Assembly: GCA_023614405.1 (NCBI GenBank)
Contig: CM042684.1
Coordinates: 467,613,650-467,677,649, forward strand
DNA length: 64,000 nucleotides
Source of the DNA: Avena insularis
Lineage: Eukaryota > Streptophyta > Magnoliopsida > Poales > Poaceae
Reading direction: 5' to 3'
In this document: piece by piece, positions 10,912 through 21,777 of the stretch
Position numbering within the stretch: position 1 is the first letter of the stretch
Layout: each line of letters begins with the position of its first letter
Made by a program: the position numbers and the translations under genes
Notes under the pieces: model-generated
What the model saw: only the letters and a program-made list of their open reading frames with translations
Database searches by the model: none
What the model was told of the DNA's origin: nothing

Positions 10912-13038
10912 TCATTCACTATCAGCAAAAGGGTAAATAATACCAGCATCAAGGAGTTTCAATACCTCATTTCTTACCACTTCCTTCATCTTAGGATTTA
11001 AACGTCGTTGGTGCTCGACCACTGGCTTTGCATCTGGTTCTATATTGATAGCATGCTGACATATAGTAGGAGAAATCCCTTTTAAATCATCTAGAGTATA
11101 ACCCATAGCCCCTCGGTGTTTCTTCAGTACCTCCAATAACCTTTCTTCTTCCTTCCCTGAAAGTTTAGAGCTAATAATAACAGGATATATCTTATTATCA
11201 TCAATGTAAGCATATTTAAGATCATTAGGGAGAGGTTTTAGATCGAAGACCGGATCCTTTTTAGGTGGCAACGTGGTACCCAAGTCTTCTACAGGCAAGT
11301 TGTGCTTAAGCATCTTAGGTTGATGACGGAGAATCTCGTCAATCTCATTTCTTTCTTCCATGAAGATTTCACTTTCATGATCCTCCATAAATTGCTGCAA
11401 AGCATTGTTAGGAGCAAGAGAGATAGAAGCAAGTTGTTCAACTCTAAAATCCTCATTATGGGTTTCATTTTCACACGGTTCTTTAGTAAATTTTGAAAAA
11501 TTAAACTCATAAGATTCCCCATCAAACATAGTCAAGATTTTCTCCCTTTTGCAATCTATAATAGCTCCACAAGTACTCAGGAAAGGTCTACCAAACATGA
11601 TGGGATAAGTTTTACTAGCAGCTGAACCAAGTACTAGAAAATCAGCAGGATATTTAATCTTACCACAAAGAACTTCTACATCCCGCACAATACCAATTGG
11701 AGAGATGGTCTCTCTATTAGCAACGTGAATAACCACATCAATCTCTTCCAATTCGCAGGGACTGATTTCATGCATAATTTCTTTGTAAAGCTCATAAGGA
11801 ATAGCACTTGAACTTGCACCAATATCACATAAACCATAATAGCAATGATCACCAATTCTAACAGAAAGCACAGGGACACTAGCCTTTTTAGCTTTATTAG
11901 GATGTGAGACAATATTAGAAGCATCCTCACAAAAGACTATGTGTCCATCTTCTATACTTTTAGTGACAAGGTCTTTCACAATTGCTACAACAGGTTTAAT
12001 GTTTATTTGTTCATCAGGTTTTATAGTTCTCTTTGCACTTTTAGTGATTACACTAGTTATCATAGGATGATCCTTTACCTTATCCGGGAAGGGTATTTTC
12101 TCGATATAAGGTTCAGGTAAGATGTGATCAATAGTGCAAAACTCAGTACTCCCAACAGGAACACAATCAGCAACATCTTTATAAGGAGGATGGTACTTGT
12201 TCCATCCCTTTTTCGGGATTTCAATATAAGAGGCAAAAGCCTTAAAATAATTTGTAATAACTTGTAAATCAAGACCATAAGCATTACTAATATTTTGAAA
12301 TTCATCAGTTCCCATAAAAGATTCAATGCATTCATAATCATAATTTATACCTAAATTTCTTCCTTTGTCATTCTCCCATGCTTCAGCATTTTCTTGAATA
12401 CGGTCCAGAAGATCCCATTTGGCTTCTTCTTCCATGCGTGTGAATGATCCAGCACAAGAAGCATCCAATAAATCTTTATCATGAACAGAAAGCCTTGCAT
12501 AAAAGTTATTGATAATAATATTGTTGGGGAGCTCATGAATGGGACATTTGAGCATTAGTAACTTCAATCTCCCCCAATCTTGAGTTGTACTCTCTCCATC
12601 AAGAGGCCAAAAGTTGTATATTTGATTCCGATCTTTATAAATCTCACTAGGAGGATAAAACTTTGAATAAAAGAGAGGTACTATTTCCTCCCATTCCAGA
12701 GCTTGACCATTCTTCAGCGGCTTATACAATTCTTCAGCTCTTCCTTTCAGTGATAATGAGAATAACTTCTTCTTGACTTGATCTGTAGTAATACCTGCAC
12801 ACTTGAACAATCTGCATAATTCGTGTATAAAGAGCAAATGATCACCGGGATGGACAGTTCCATCCCCAACATAGTAGTTATCCATAACACGATCTATAAT
12901 TCTTGTAGGTATTTTAAAAGTATCATTCTCAGCAGGTGGTGGTTCATCTACTACCTTAGCAGTGGTAGTAGCATTACGAAATAAGAAACTCAGCGAATTA
13001 TCCATATTGAAAATAAAGCAACTAACAGAAATAAACAA
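10912..13038 (-). pseudogene. Gag-protease frame of element A
   Basis: An open frame of 708 codons encodes the Gag structural region followed by a retroviral-type aspartic protease and the start of pol. The likely start is the second Met, before 'DNSLSF' (residue 12). A Gag core lies at about residues 40-230 ('FIHELCRLF', 'WEEIVPLFYSKFYPP'). The protease active site appears as 'CDIGASSSAIP' (404-414), with Ile in place of the usual hydroxyl or Leu neighbour around D-x-G. 'FGRPFLSTCGAIID' is the conserved protease flap/C-terminal box. The pol spacer with 'RRLNPKMKEVVRNEVLKLL' ends at a stop where 'WVSPVHCVPKKG' would follow, so a Trp codon probably mutated to TGA. This is long for a decayed copy, suggesting moderate age. 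Confidence 0.88.
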
Positions 13039-13090
13039 TACTCATAGTAGAGGTTTCCTTTACCAGTTCCACTCTCCAATAGCGCTTCAC

Positions 13091-13108
13091 TCCCTAGCAA
13101 CGGCGCCA
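13091..13108 (-). other. Primer-binding site of element A
   Basis: On the minus strand TGGCGCCGTTGCTAGGGA follows the LTR end after an 11-base spacer. It is one base different from the TGGCGCCGTTGCCGGGG site used by many Triticeae Gypsy families. Confidence 0.85.
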
Positions 13109-13119
13109 GAAAATAGTCT

Positions 13120-13720
13120 TGATGACCCACAAGTATAGGGGGTGTATCGCAGTATTTTTGATAAGAGTGTCAAAACCAACAAGGAGCAGAAGGTGCTGGC
13201 TAGTGGTATGGATCAGGAATTCTCTGCAAATACTTAGCAAACGGATTTTTAGGGGTTTTTGATAATGCAAGTAAATAAAGTACGAGTAAATAAAAGACAA
13301 TATGAATAAATGCAGCAAGTGGCCCAATCCTTTATTCAGCAAAGGACAAGCCGGTTGTATTACTTAAGATGACCAAACATTCTCGAGGACACATGGGAAT
13401 ATCGTCAAGTGCTTTCGCTTCATATAGTTGATTAATCTTCTTTAGTTTGCTAAGTGTTGTGTGGGTGAACCTGTGCTAATGTACCGACCTTCCTAGGACT
13501 AATACATACTTGTGATTATACCCCTGGCAAGCATCCGCAAGTACAAGAAAGTAATTAAGGTAGAAACCTACCCACAGCTTTAAACTCTAAGACCATGACG
13601 TCCCTTGTGCAATGGTTTCCTAACGGGGGTTCAGGGTTCTGTCACTCCGGCAACCCCTACGATTATTAGCCAAATACACAATGCATTCCCCTAGGCCCAT
13701 ATAGGTGAAGTGTCATGTAG
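13120..13720 (-). repeat. Element A 5' LTR, inner part
   Basis: Minus-strand LTR end '...ACTTGTGGGTCATCA' maps to 13120. The LTR continues to 13720 and, beyond element B, at 27849. The last five bases 'tgtag' (13716-13720) are the target duplication of element B. Joined length is about 1.5 kb. Confidence 0.85.
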
Positions 13721-14464
13721 TGTTGGCAGGATACCCCTGGGTAGGGTCACGCTGAGTTAGCCGAGGTATAGCTAGGTCAAAGTGAAAGCTGGCCGGGTCA
13801 CCTCAAGGCAGGCCGACTTACGGAGTAACCCAGACTAGAGGATGTCCACCTGACTGTGTCCCGACCGACGTATGTCGTATGCCGGCAGGCTTTTTGTAAC
13901 TTGTATGCAGGTACCCACGGGGCCGGGTTATACCAGGCTTGCAAGATAAGGAAGGTATCTCGCTGGTCAAAAGGTGGTCTCTGTCTTGTTGGAGGCGTGG
14001 CCAGCGAAGCAGAGAGGGAGAAACCAGGCGTGGCGAAAGGTGGCGTAGCCTATGTCGGCCGGCAGCTCCTTGAGGGTTACGTAGCCTATGCATTGCTTAC
14101 GAAGGGAAAAGGAGACCCGGTCGGTTTGCTATTTTGGGAGAGGCATATTCCCAGGAATATGCCTCCACGTATGCCCTAACTGGCAACCTAGCCTCCCCTT
14201 TATAAGGAGCGCTAGGGCCTCTATAGATGGGGTTGGCGGATGAGTAGTTTGTTCATTGGGAGATAGGTTGTGGTGAGAGTAAGAGAGCTTCTTCTTTCTC
14301 CTCTCCCAAATACAGCTCAAGGAGCATCTATAAACCCAGTGAACTTTGAGAATACAAAGCATCTGTGTGTAGAATCACCACACTACTCCTCCCTGGATTC
14401 CTCTAGTGCATATTGGCCCCACCTTTAGCCTATCCATGGCATCTACCGTGACACCACCACGATA
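13721..14464 (+). repeat. 5' LTR of element B
   Basis: Starts TGTTGG and ends 'caccaccacgata' (3' copy ends 'acgaca'). A TATA box TATAAGG is at 14201-14207. It lacks about 17 bases present near the start of the 3' LTR ('ggggtatagaggccg'). Confidence 0.9.
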
Positions 14465-14465
14465 G

Positions 14466-14484
14466 TTGGCGCCCACCGTGGGGC
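14466..14484 (+). other. Primer-binding site of element B
   Basis: TTGGCGCCCACCGTGGGGC lies two bases after the LTR end. Confidence 0.8.
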
Positions 14485-14504
14485 TAGCGGTGCTAGCAGG
14501 AGTG

Positions 14505-16753
14505 ATGATCCGGACGGGAAGCATCATCGGCAACGGTGAGCGCATTGTCTCTAGACTCGTTTAGCGCTTTGGAGCGCTGGACTACGTCAGCGACAATGCT
14601 GGTAGCTTCGGCAAGCGACCTCCACCGTGCAATGGCCTCTTCGTCAAGCTTGGCACCCACAGGATCTACGTCGGCGTCGATGTGTCATGCGTTCACCCGC
14701 AGCACGTCGTCGAAGGAGGCGAGCCACCCCTTAGCGCGGCTTACGGTGCGCATATCACTCGCTCTCCTGACCGCGCTGAGGTGATGATGACAGCGCCTGA
14801 CGTTGTCGCGAGCAAGGACCCGACACCAGATCTAGAGGTAACACCCAAGGCGCCCAGGAAGAGTAGAGGTCCACCGCTAGAGAGGCCAGAAAATGTGCTG
14901 TAGCAGGTGATAGATAGCTTGGCAAGCCCCATAGCACCTGTGGTAGATCCGTCTCAGGCACAGGCCGAGTTAGAGGAAACTAGGCAGAAAATACTAGAGG
15001 GTGCAAAAAAGATACCCGCGGCTCAGCAGTCGTTAAACATGATGCTGCGCGAGTACGCAAGAGCAAATAAGGTAGATGCGGTAAAAGTAAAAGGGAGAAA
15101 CCTCATCAGTGAAATGAACAAAGAGGGTGAGACTAGAGTTGAGGAATCAGAGAACCTGTTGTCCATGGGGCTGCCGAAGTACAACACCCCAGCAAAGAAC
15201 CTCAAAGCAGCGGATGCAGCTGCATCCGAACTAGAAGGTTTGACGGGTGAAGCCCGACAAAGACAGCAGGAGAGGGTCAACGAGTTAGTTCGGATCGCTA
15301 ACAGACAGAATGAAGAGTTGCTCAGGGCTAACCCGGCAAGAGCTGGGGTTTCCAAGGTCGTTTATTCGGCAGTGGGTAACCCGGAGAAATCTGCTGGAGC
15401 TGCATCATCCCCTCATGATGGCCCTAGAAGAGAGGAAGTGGTAACCTTGGTAAGGAGAAACAAACAGATAGTCCCGTATGACCCGGCAAGGGCAAGGAAA
15501 GGAAAAGCAATGCAGGGAAATGAGGATCGACAAAGTGTCAGCCGAGGTGAAGCTGGCCAAGGTAACCGTGACCAAGGCAATGTCGGTCAGAGAAACGCTG
15601 AAAACAGCAATGCCGTACAGCGTAACTCGGCGATTGCAGGGCAAAACCTACCTCGGCAACAGCAGCAGCGGAGTGTACCTCGGCAAGAGCAAAGTGCCAG
15701 CTAGGGTATGCAGCAGAAATGTGTTCAACAAGAGCAAGACAGATACAACGTTGGGAAGCAGGAACTTGCTCCCGGATGACGCCAGGCTGAAGCTGGATCA
15801 GCTCTATAGGTCGGAGCAAATTGAGGGGCAAGGTCCTCCGGGTCCAGCATGCTTTGGGCCCCGGATCATGAAAGAGCCTCCGGTACCTAACTTCCAGTTA
15901 CCTAGAGGCACGAAAACATATGATGGCAGCACCAAGCCGGAGGATTGGTTAATCAACTCTGCATAGCGGTGAAAATTGGCGAACAATTTGAGATGGGCGA
16001 TGATATCGTACCTCGGATCTTTGGAGGGGCAGCGAGGGTATGGCTAAACAATTTACCACCCGGTAGTATCAACTGTTGGCTGGATTTTGAGGAAATGTTC
16101 GTCAGTAACTTCTCGAGCATGTATCAGAGGCCGAATAGGCCACAGACCCTAGCAATGTGCAAGCAGAGACCAAATGAAACAGACCGGAGTTCCTAACCCG
16201 CTGGTGCAACGTGAGAAACTCATGTGAAGGCATGATTGAGTCTCAGGCCATTGCTTGGTTTGCACAAGGGTGTAGATATGCAAGCATGTTGTGGCAAAGG
16301 TTACAAAGGGATATGCCAACTACGCTGACAGAGACAATCCGGATTGCTGATTCGTATGCCTTAGGTGATCTGACTCAACCCTGGCTTGTGTCAAACGAGT
16401 CAAATGAGGAGTACTACCAGCGAGATGGAGCCGGATCATCCCGACGAAATGATTACCGGAGTAAGAGAAGAGATGATAGACCGGATTACAGGTACAGTTT
16501 GCAACAAGTTGCTGCTGTAAACCAAGATCAACCTGGAGCAGGGAGTAATCAGCGTCAGAAAACTGGAGGGCAACAGTGGACTCCAAGAAATGATGGCAAG
16601 AAAACTTGGATGCCCGAGCAAAAGAGACAGTGGCAAGAAAAGAAAGACCAGCCGAGGTATACGTATGAGGCAATGCTGGATCAGCCGTGCAAATTTCACA
16701 CGCCAATCCGAGTAACCCGGCGGGTCATACAACCCTACAACGTGAGTGGATGA
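14505..16753 (+). pseudogene. gag of element B
   Basis: Gag forms the cytoplasmic particle in which reverse transcription occurs. From ATG 14505 one frame runs to 15704 with TAG stops at 14562-14564 and 14901-14903, both one transition from Gln or Trp codons. It includes a helical, charged segment (15000-15350) and a Gln/Asn/Gly-rich linker (15500-15700). A frameshift leads to the capsid core: 'PNFQLPRGTKTYDGSTKPEDW' begins near 15886, followed by 'GGAARVWLNNLPPGSI' (about 16020-16070) and 'RIADSYALGD' (about 16340). No clear CCHC knuckle is seen; 'CKFH' (16689-16700) is the conserved post-capsid box of Tat elements, followed by loss of frame. Confidence 0.85.
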
Positions 16754-17532
16754 GGAAGATAGAGCAAAGTGGCTCGGGGAATGCTCAGGCACCTCGGAAC
16801 GATCAACCTCAACAGGAGTTACCTCGGCAGCAGTTGCTCTCCGGAGCAAATACGCAACAGTTAATGTTACTAGTACCTCCGCGGTATGAGAATCATGAGG
16901 GAAGGATGCGATTGCATCGGTGGAAAACCAGCATCAGCGGATCAAAGGTATCCGGCAATGAGGGAGAAATGAATACAAAGAGCATCACGGAGTTCTTGTG
17001 TGTTTACCACGGAGAAGCGGATAGAAAGAGCTTGCAGCCGACATATGGAAGTGAATGCGGTTATGCGGCGTGTGAGGTATATGCCTTGGTCGGATCAGGA
17101 AATTACCTGGAGTATCAAGGACCATCCCAAGCTCATGTCGAGTCCTGGTTCGTATGCATTAGTGCTAGACCCAACGTTCATCGGGCCAAATATCATGTGA
17201 GGTTCTCTAAGGTGCTGATTGACGATGGCAGCAGCATCAATATTATGTACTTGGATACAATGCGCAAGTTGGGTATCTCAGAGAACATGCTCCAAGCTAC
17301 AAGGACAACTTTCCATGGCATTGTGCCTGGTATCTCATGTGAACCCATTGGCAAAGTACGGGTTGACGTGTTATTCGGCACAAGAGATAACTGCCGAACT
17401 AAGAATTTGGAGTTTGAGATTGTGAACTTAGAAAGCGCATATCACGTGTTACTCGGCAGGCCAGCCCTGAACAAATTCATGGCAAGTACTCACATTAGTG
17501 ACCTGAAGATGAAGTTGCCTGGGCCAAATTGA
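16687..17532 (+). pseudogene. Aspartic protease region of element B
   Basis: A 281-codon open frame whose second half is the element protease that cleaves the polyprotein. The catalytic motif is 'LIDDGSSINI' (residues 177-186) and the C-terminal box is 'HVLLGRPALNKF'. The first 100 residues are a Gln-rich linker. It ends at TGA 17530-17532; the true polyprotein would continue to the reverse transcriptase, with further in-frame stops before 17866. Confidence 0.85.
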
Positions 17533-17865
17533 GTAATTACCATAGCTAGGGATTTCCGACGTTCCATTGAGTGTGCATCAGCCGGGTCTAACCTGGCCGA
17601 GTCACTCGTGATTGCACAAGAAAAGAGAAAGATTTAGGAAGTAGCGGCATTGGCTCAGTCTGCGCAGCAGTATATGCCGGCGCTGAGTAACCCGCATGGA
17701 AGTGTCTCATTTCAAGCAATAAAGGATACAAAGAAAGTGCCCGTTGATGATCTGTTCCTAGAGCGCACCGTAACAATTGGTGCCGGGTTAACTGAGAAAT
17801 AGGAAAGCGAGCTTGTCAATTTCCTCCGTGAGAATCGGGATATCTTTGCTTAGTCCAAACAGGAC

Positions 17866-19119
17866 TTGCAAGGTGTTCCAAGGGAATTGGCCGAGCACTC
17901 TTTGAATGTGAGACCCGGAGCAAAGCCGATGAAGCAACCTCTCCGCCGCTTCGCCAAAGATAGGAGAAAAGTCATTGGAGATGAGATAACCCTGCTCCTA
18001 GCAGCCGGGTTCATCATGGAAGTGCTTTACCCGGACTGGCTATCTAATCCGGTGCTTGTGGAGAAGAAGAAAGATGATCTGAATGTAGCAGTGGTTTGGC
18101 GTATGTGCATCGATTACACGAACCTGAACAAGGCGTGCCCAAAAGATCCATTCTCGCTACCCAGGATTGATCAGGTCATAGATTCTACTGCTAGGTGTGA
18201 ACTGTTGTCATTCATAGACGCATATTCTGGTTTCCACCAGATACCACTAAACCCAGATGATCAAATAAAGACTGCATTTATCATCCCGTACGGGGCTTAT
18301 TGCTATCGCACTATGCCTTTTGGTTTACGTAATGCAGGGGCAACGTATCAAAGATGTATGCAAAAATGCCTACACGATCAAATTGGTCGAAATGTGCAAG
18401 TGTATGTTGACGATGTGGTTATAAAAACCAAGGAAAGCAAAACGCTCCTTGATGATATCAGGCAAACATTCGCGAACCTAAGTAGGTTCCGAATGAAGCT
18501 TAACCCGAAGAAGTGTACCTTCGGTGTCCCGGCTGGAAAATTACTCGGATTTCTTGTCTCTAGCCGAGGTATCGAATCTAACCCAACTAAAATCCGAGCC
18601 ATAGAGCGAATGGAATTGCCGAAGTGTCTTAACGATGTCCAGAAGTTCACTGGTTGCCTAGCATCCTTAAGTCAGTTTGTATGTCGGTTGGGAGAAAAGG
18701 CACTGCCTCTCTATCAGCTAATGAAAAAGTCGGACAAGTTCATATGTATGCCGCAGGCCAATGAAGCCTTCATCGAGTTAAAGAAAATGCTAGCTACTGC
18801 ACCGGTGTTAGCTTCTCCACTATCAAAAGAGCCAATGTTGCTCTACATAGCCGCAACCAACCGGGTTGTAAGTGTAGTGATTGTGGTAGAGCGCGACGAG
18901 GAGGGTAAGTCAGTGCAAAGGACGGTCTATTACCTGAGCGAGGTATTATCAGCATCAAAGCAAAACTATCCTCACTATCAGAAGATGGCATATGGTGTGT
19001 ATATGGCGGCTAAGAAGCTAAAGCATTATTTTGAAGAGCACCCCATAAAAGTGATATGTGAAGCCCCCATATATGAAATAATGAGCAACAAAGATGCAAG
19101 CGACTGGATCGCAAAATGA
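17866..19119 (+). pseudogene. Reverse transcriptase and RNase H of element B
   Basis: A 417-codon open frame covers most of the polymerase and the gypsy-type RNase H. Motifs: 'MCIDYTNLNKACPKD' (residues 80-94), 'SFIDAYSGFHQI' (115-126), 'MPFGLRNAGATYQ' (150-162) and the catalytic 'YVDD' (180-183). The region 'LLYIAATNRVVSVVIVVE' onward is the RNase H remnant. Upstream, 'FA*SKQDLQG' shows that a Trp codon has become TAG just before this frame, so the open part starts inside the domain. The frame ends at a TGA where Trp or Arg is expected. Confidence 0.93.
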
Positions 19120-19182
19120 GCAATCGAGCTAGCCCCTTACGCTCCACAATTTGACAGGAGAGATGCGATCAAATCTCAGGCT

Positions 19183-19485
19183 GTGGCCAACTTCTTTGTA
19201 GATTGGGCTGAAATGCAATACGAGCCACCGTTGCCAGATCTGAATTACTGGAGAATGCATTTTGATGGATCAAAGACGAAAACCGGGTTAGGCGCCAGAG
19301 TTGTGCTTACCTCTCCTAAGAAAGATCAGCTGAAGTATGTGCTGCCGATTCACTTCACCGCATCAAACAATGTTGCCGAATATGAAGCACTTATGCATGG
19401 ACTCAAAGTAGCAAAAGAAATTGTAATACGTCGAATACAAGTTTCAGGGCAATGGGATGCTCTGGATGCAAACATGGCATTGTAA
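19183..19485 (+). pseudogene. Second RNase H-like domain of element B
   Basis: 'WRMHFDGSKTKTGLGARVVL' followed by 'ASNNVAEYEALMHGL' is the archaeal-type RNase H found in Tat-lineage Gypsy elements after the normal RNase H. The D of 'FDGS' and E of 'AEYEAL' are two of the metal-binding residues. The frame degenerates after about residue 85. This domain is the main reason to place B in the Tat lineage. Confidence 0.8.
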
Positions 19486-20019
19486 AGATTTCATGTGCAG
19501 AAGATATCAGGATACTTCGAGGGGTGTGAATTTCACCATGTACCTCGGCTGGAAAATGAGGCTGCTGACGTACTGTCGAAGCTCGGATGAACCCGACAAG
19601 CGATCCCGCCAGGTGTAGCACTAGAGCACCTCAGAAAGCCATCTATCAGGCCATCCCCAGAGTCCGAGTCAATCTATATACCGGCCGATATGGAGTTCGG
19701 AGCTGTGCCCATGGATATTAATGTGGGAAGTGGTTTAGGAAACCCGGGGACTGCTTCGGCAAACCCGAGGACTGCTTCGCAGAACCCAGGGACAGCGCAG
19801 CATGATCCGGCTGAGGTCATGTCGGCGGATCAAATGGAAATTGACGAGGATGTGTTTCTAGTGCGAGCCATACCAGCTTGGGCACTGCACATTTTCTAGT
19901 TCCTGAAGGATGGATACTTGCCCAATGAAGAAGTGCTTTCAAGGAAAATTCAGAGGCGCGCAAAGGCATACACGATTATCAACGCCGAGCTATACAAGAG
20001 GAGTGTCACGAATGTCCTC

Positions 20020-21149
20020 CAATGATGTGTTGACCCGGAAGAAGGGCTTGACATCCTCCGAGATATACATCAAGGGGAATGTGGGCATCACGCCTCATCC
20101 AGAGCCTTAGTAGCAAAATCTTTCCGGCATGAGTTTTACTGGCCAAGTGCCTTGGAGCAAGCAGAGGATCTAGTAAGAAAATGCAATGGTTGTCAGAGGT
20201 ATGCTACCAAGACACACATGCCAATGTCGGAGCTCAAGACCATACCGATTACCTGGCCATTTGCCGTATGGTGTTTGGATATGGTGTGCCCATATAAGCC
20301 GGCAAAAGGAAACATGACCCTTATCTTGGTTATGGTTGACAAGTTTACAAAATGGATTGAAGTAAAGCCGATAAGAAAATGTGATGGAGCTACAGCCGTG
20401 TCATTCCTCAAAGATATCATCCTGAGATATGGCTACCCTCACAGTATCATAACAGATAACGGCACTAATTTTGCTGAAGGAGCATTTGCGCGATTCTGCC
20501 GGGATAAGAAGATCCGGCTGGACGTTGCTTCAGTAGCCCACCCCGCATCAAACGGACAAGTGGATAGATCCAACGGATTAGTTTTATCCGGGATAAAACC
20601 CCGGCTCATTGAGCCACTGCAAAGATCAGCGGGGTGCTGGATAGAAGAACTACCAGCGGTACTGTGGAGTTTAAGAACAACTCTGAATCGATCAACAGGC
20701 TATACGCCATTTTTATGGTATATGGGGCAGAAGCTATATTACCAGCTGACATAGAGCATGATTCGCCTAGGGTCACCCAATACACAGAAGCCAAAGTGCT
20801 AGAAGCCTGGCAAAATGATGTTGATCTACTAGAAGAAGCGAGAGAATTGGCATTGTCCAGATCCGCCATATATCAGCAAAATCTCCGACGCTATCATAGC
20901 CGAAAAGTAAATCCCCGAGTCTTCCGGGAAGGTGATCTGGTACACTGGTTGGTGCAACGTACTGCTGGCATGCATAAGTTATCCCCCCTCCCCCCATGGG
21001 AAGGGCCCTTCATTGTGAGCAAAGCTTTGCACAATGACTCTTATTATATCATTGATGCACAACCACATGAGAAGGACAAGGCGGACATGTCTGCCGAAGA
21101 ATCTAAGCGTCCATGGAATGTAGCCCTACTTTGTCTGTTCTACACTTAA
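20020..21149 (+). pseudogene. Integrase of element B
   Basis: Integrase inserts the cDNA into the genome. The zinc-binding HHCC part can be read at about 20060-20200 ('GHHASSRALVAKSF', then 'CNGCQRYA'). The catalytic core has Asp in 'WCLDMV', Asp in 'TDNGTNF' and, 35 residues later, 'NGQVDRSNG', where the family has Glu ('NGQVERANG'). A frameshift near 20700-20720 separates the core from the C-terminal part (20634-21149 in another frame), which ends 'GPFIVSKALHNDSYYI', the GPY/F module. Frameshift and Glu-to-Asp change indicate a dead enzyme. Confidence 0.9.
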
Positions 21150-21777
21150 CAAAGAAGTGTGTGTATCCGAGTTTCTCATATATCGGTATGTATGTCGGCA
21201 ATGAGTTTATCAATGAAATCTTGGCACCTCGAGCGGTAACTCGGGGACTGTCTTAATAATATTTGTTGTCTTCTGTGTTTGTTATTTATTTTTATGTCGG
21301 CTGGCTTAAGTTGCTTCTGCCTAAGCCGGATTAGTAGTGTGTGAGCACCAAAAACTCAACTCTTCGACTTGCTGCTGTCCACAAGAATTGGCTTCATGGC
21401 AAGCAAGAGAACAAGTTTGGAATTGCGAAGCACACGAAAAACGACTAAGGAAAAGAACGTAATCGAGCCGTCATTCTTTGTTCGGACTAACTCTATGTTT
21501 ACTTAATCTTTACTGTGCTGGATTATTTTGAGCTAGTCCTAAAGTTTCCAAGTATTGTTAAGTCAATTTTTGAAACTCGGACTCGTAAGTCACAAAACCG
21601 AATCAAGGTAGACGCGAGCCAAGCCATAAAATTGAAGAAACAAGCAAATGAAACTCGGGGACTACGCCCAAGTTAATCCGGCGTGAATAGCTTAGTAGCA
21701 AAATATAATCAGTGTGATTGATACATCTACACCCGGCATACCGGGGATCTAATAAATTTCAAAGTGTTTTTTGGTGC

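Noticed and set aside
13818..14362. Opposing open frames of 77-107 codons in the B LTR
   Set aside because: They lie wholly within the LTR, are repeated in the 3' LTR with different breaks, and show no protein motif.
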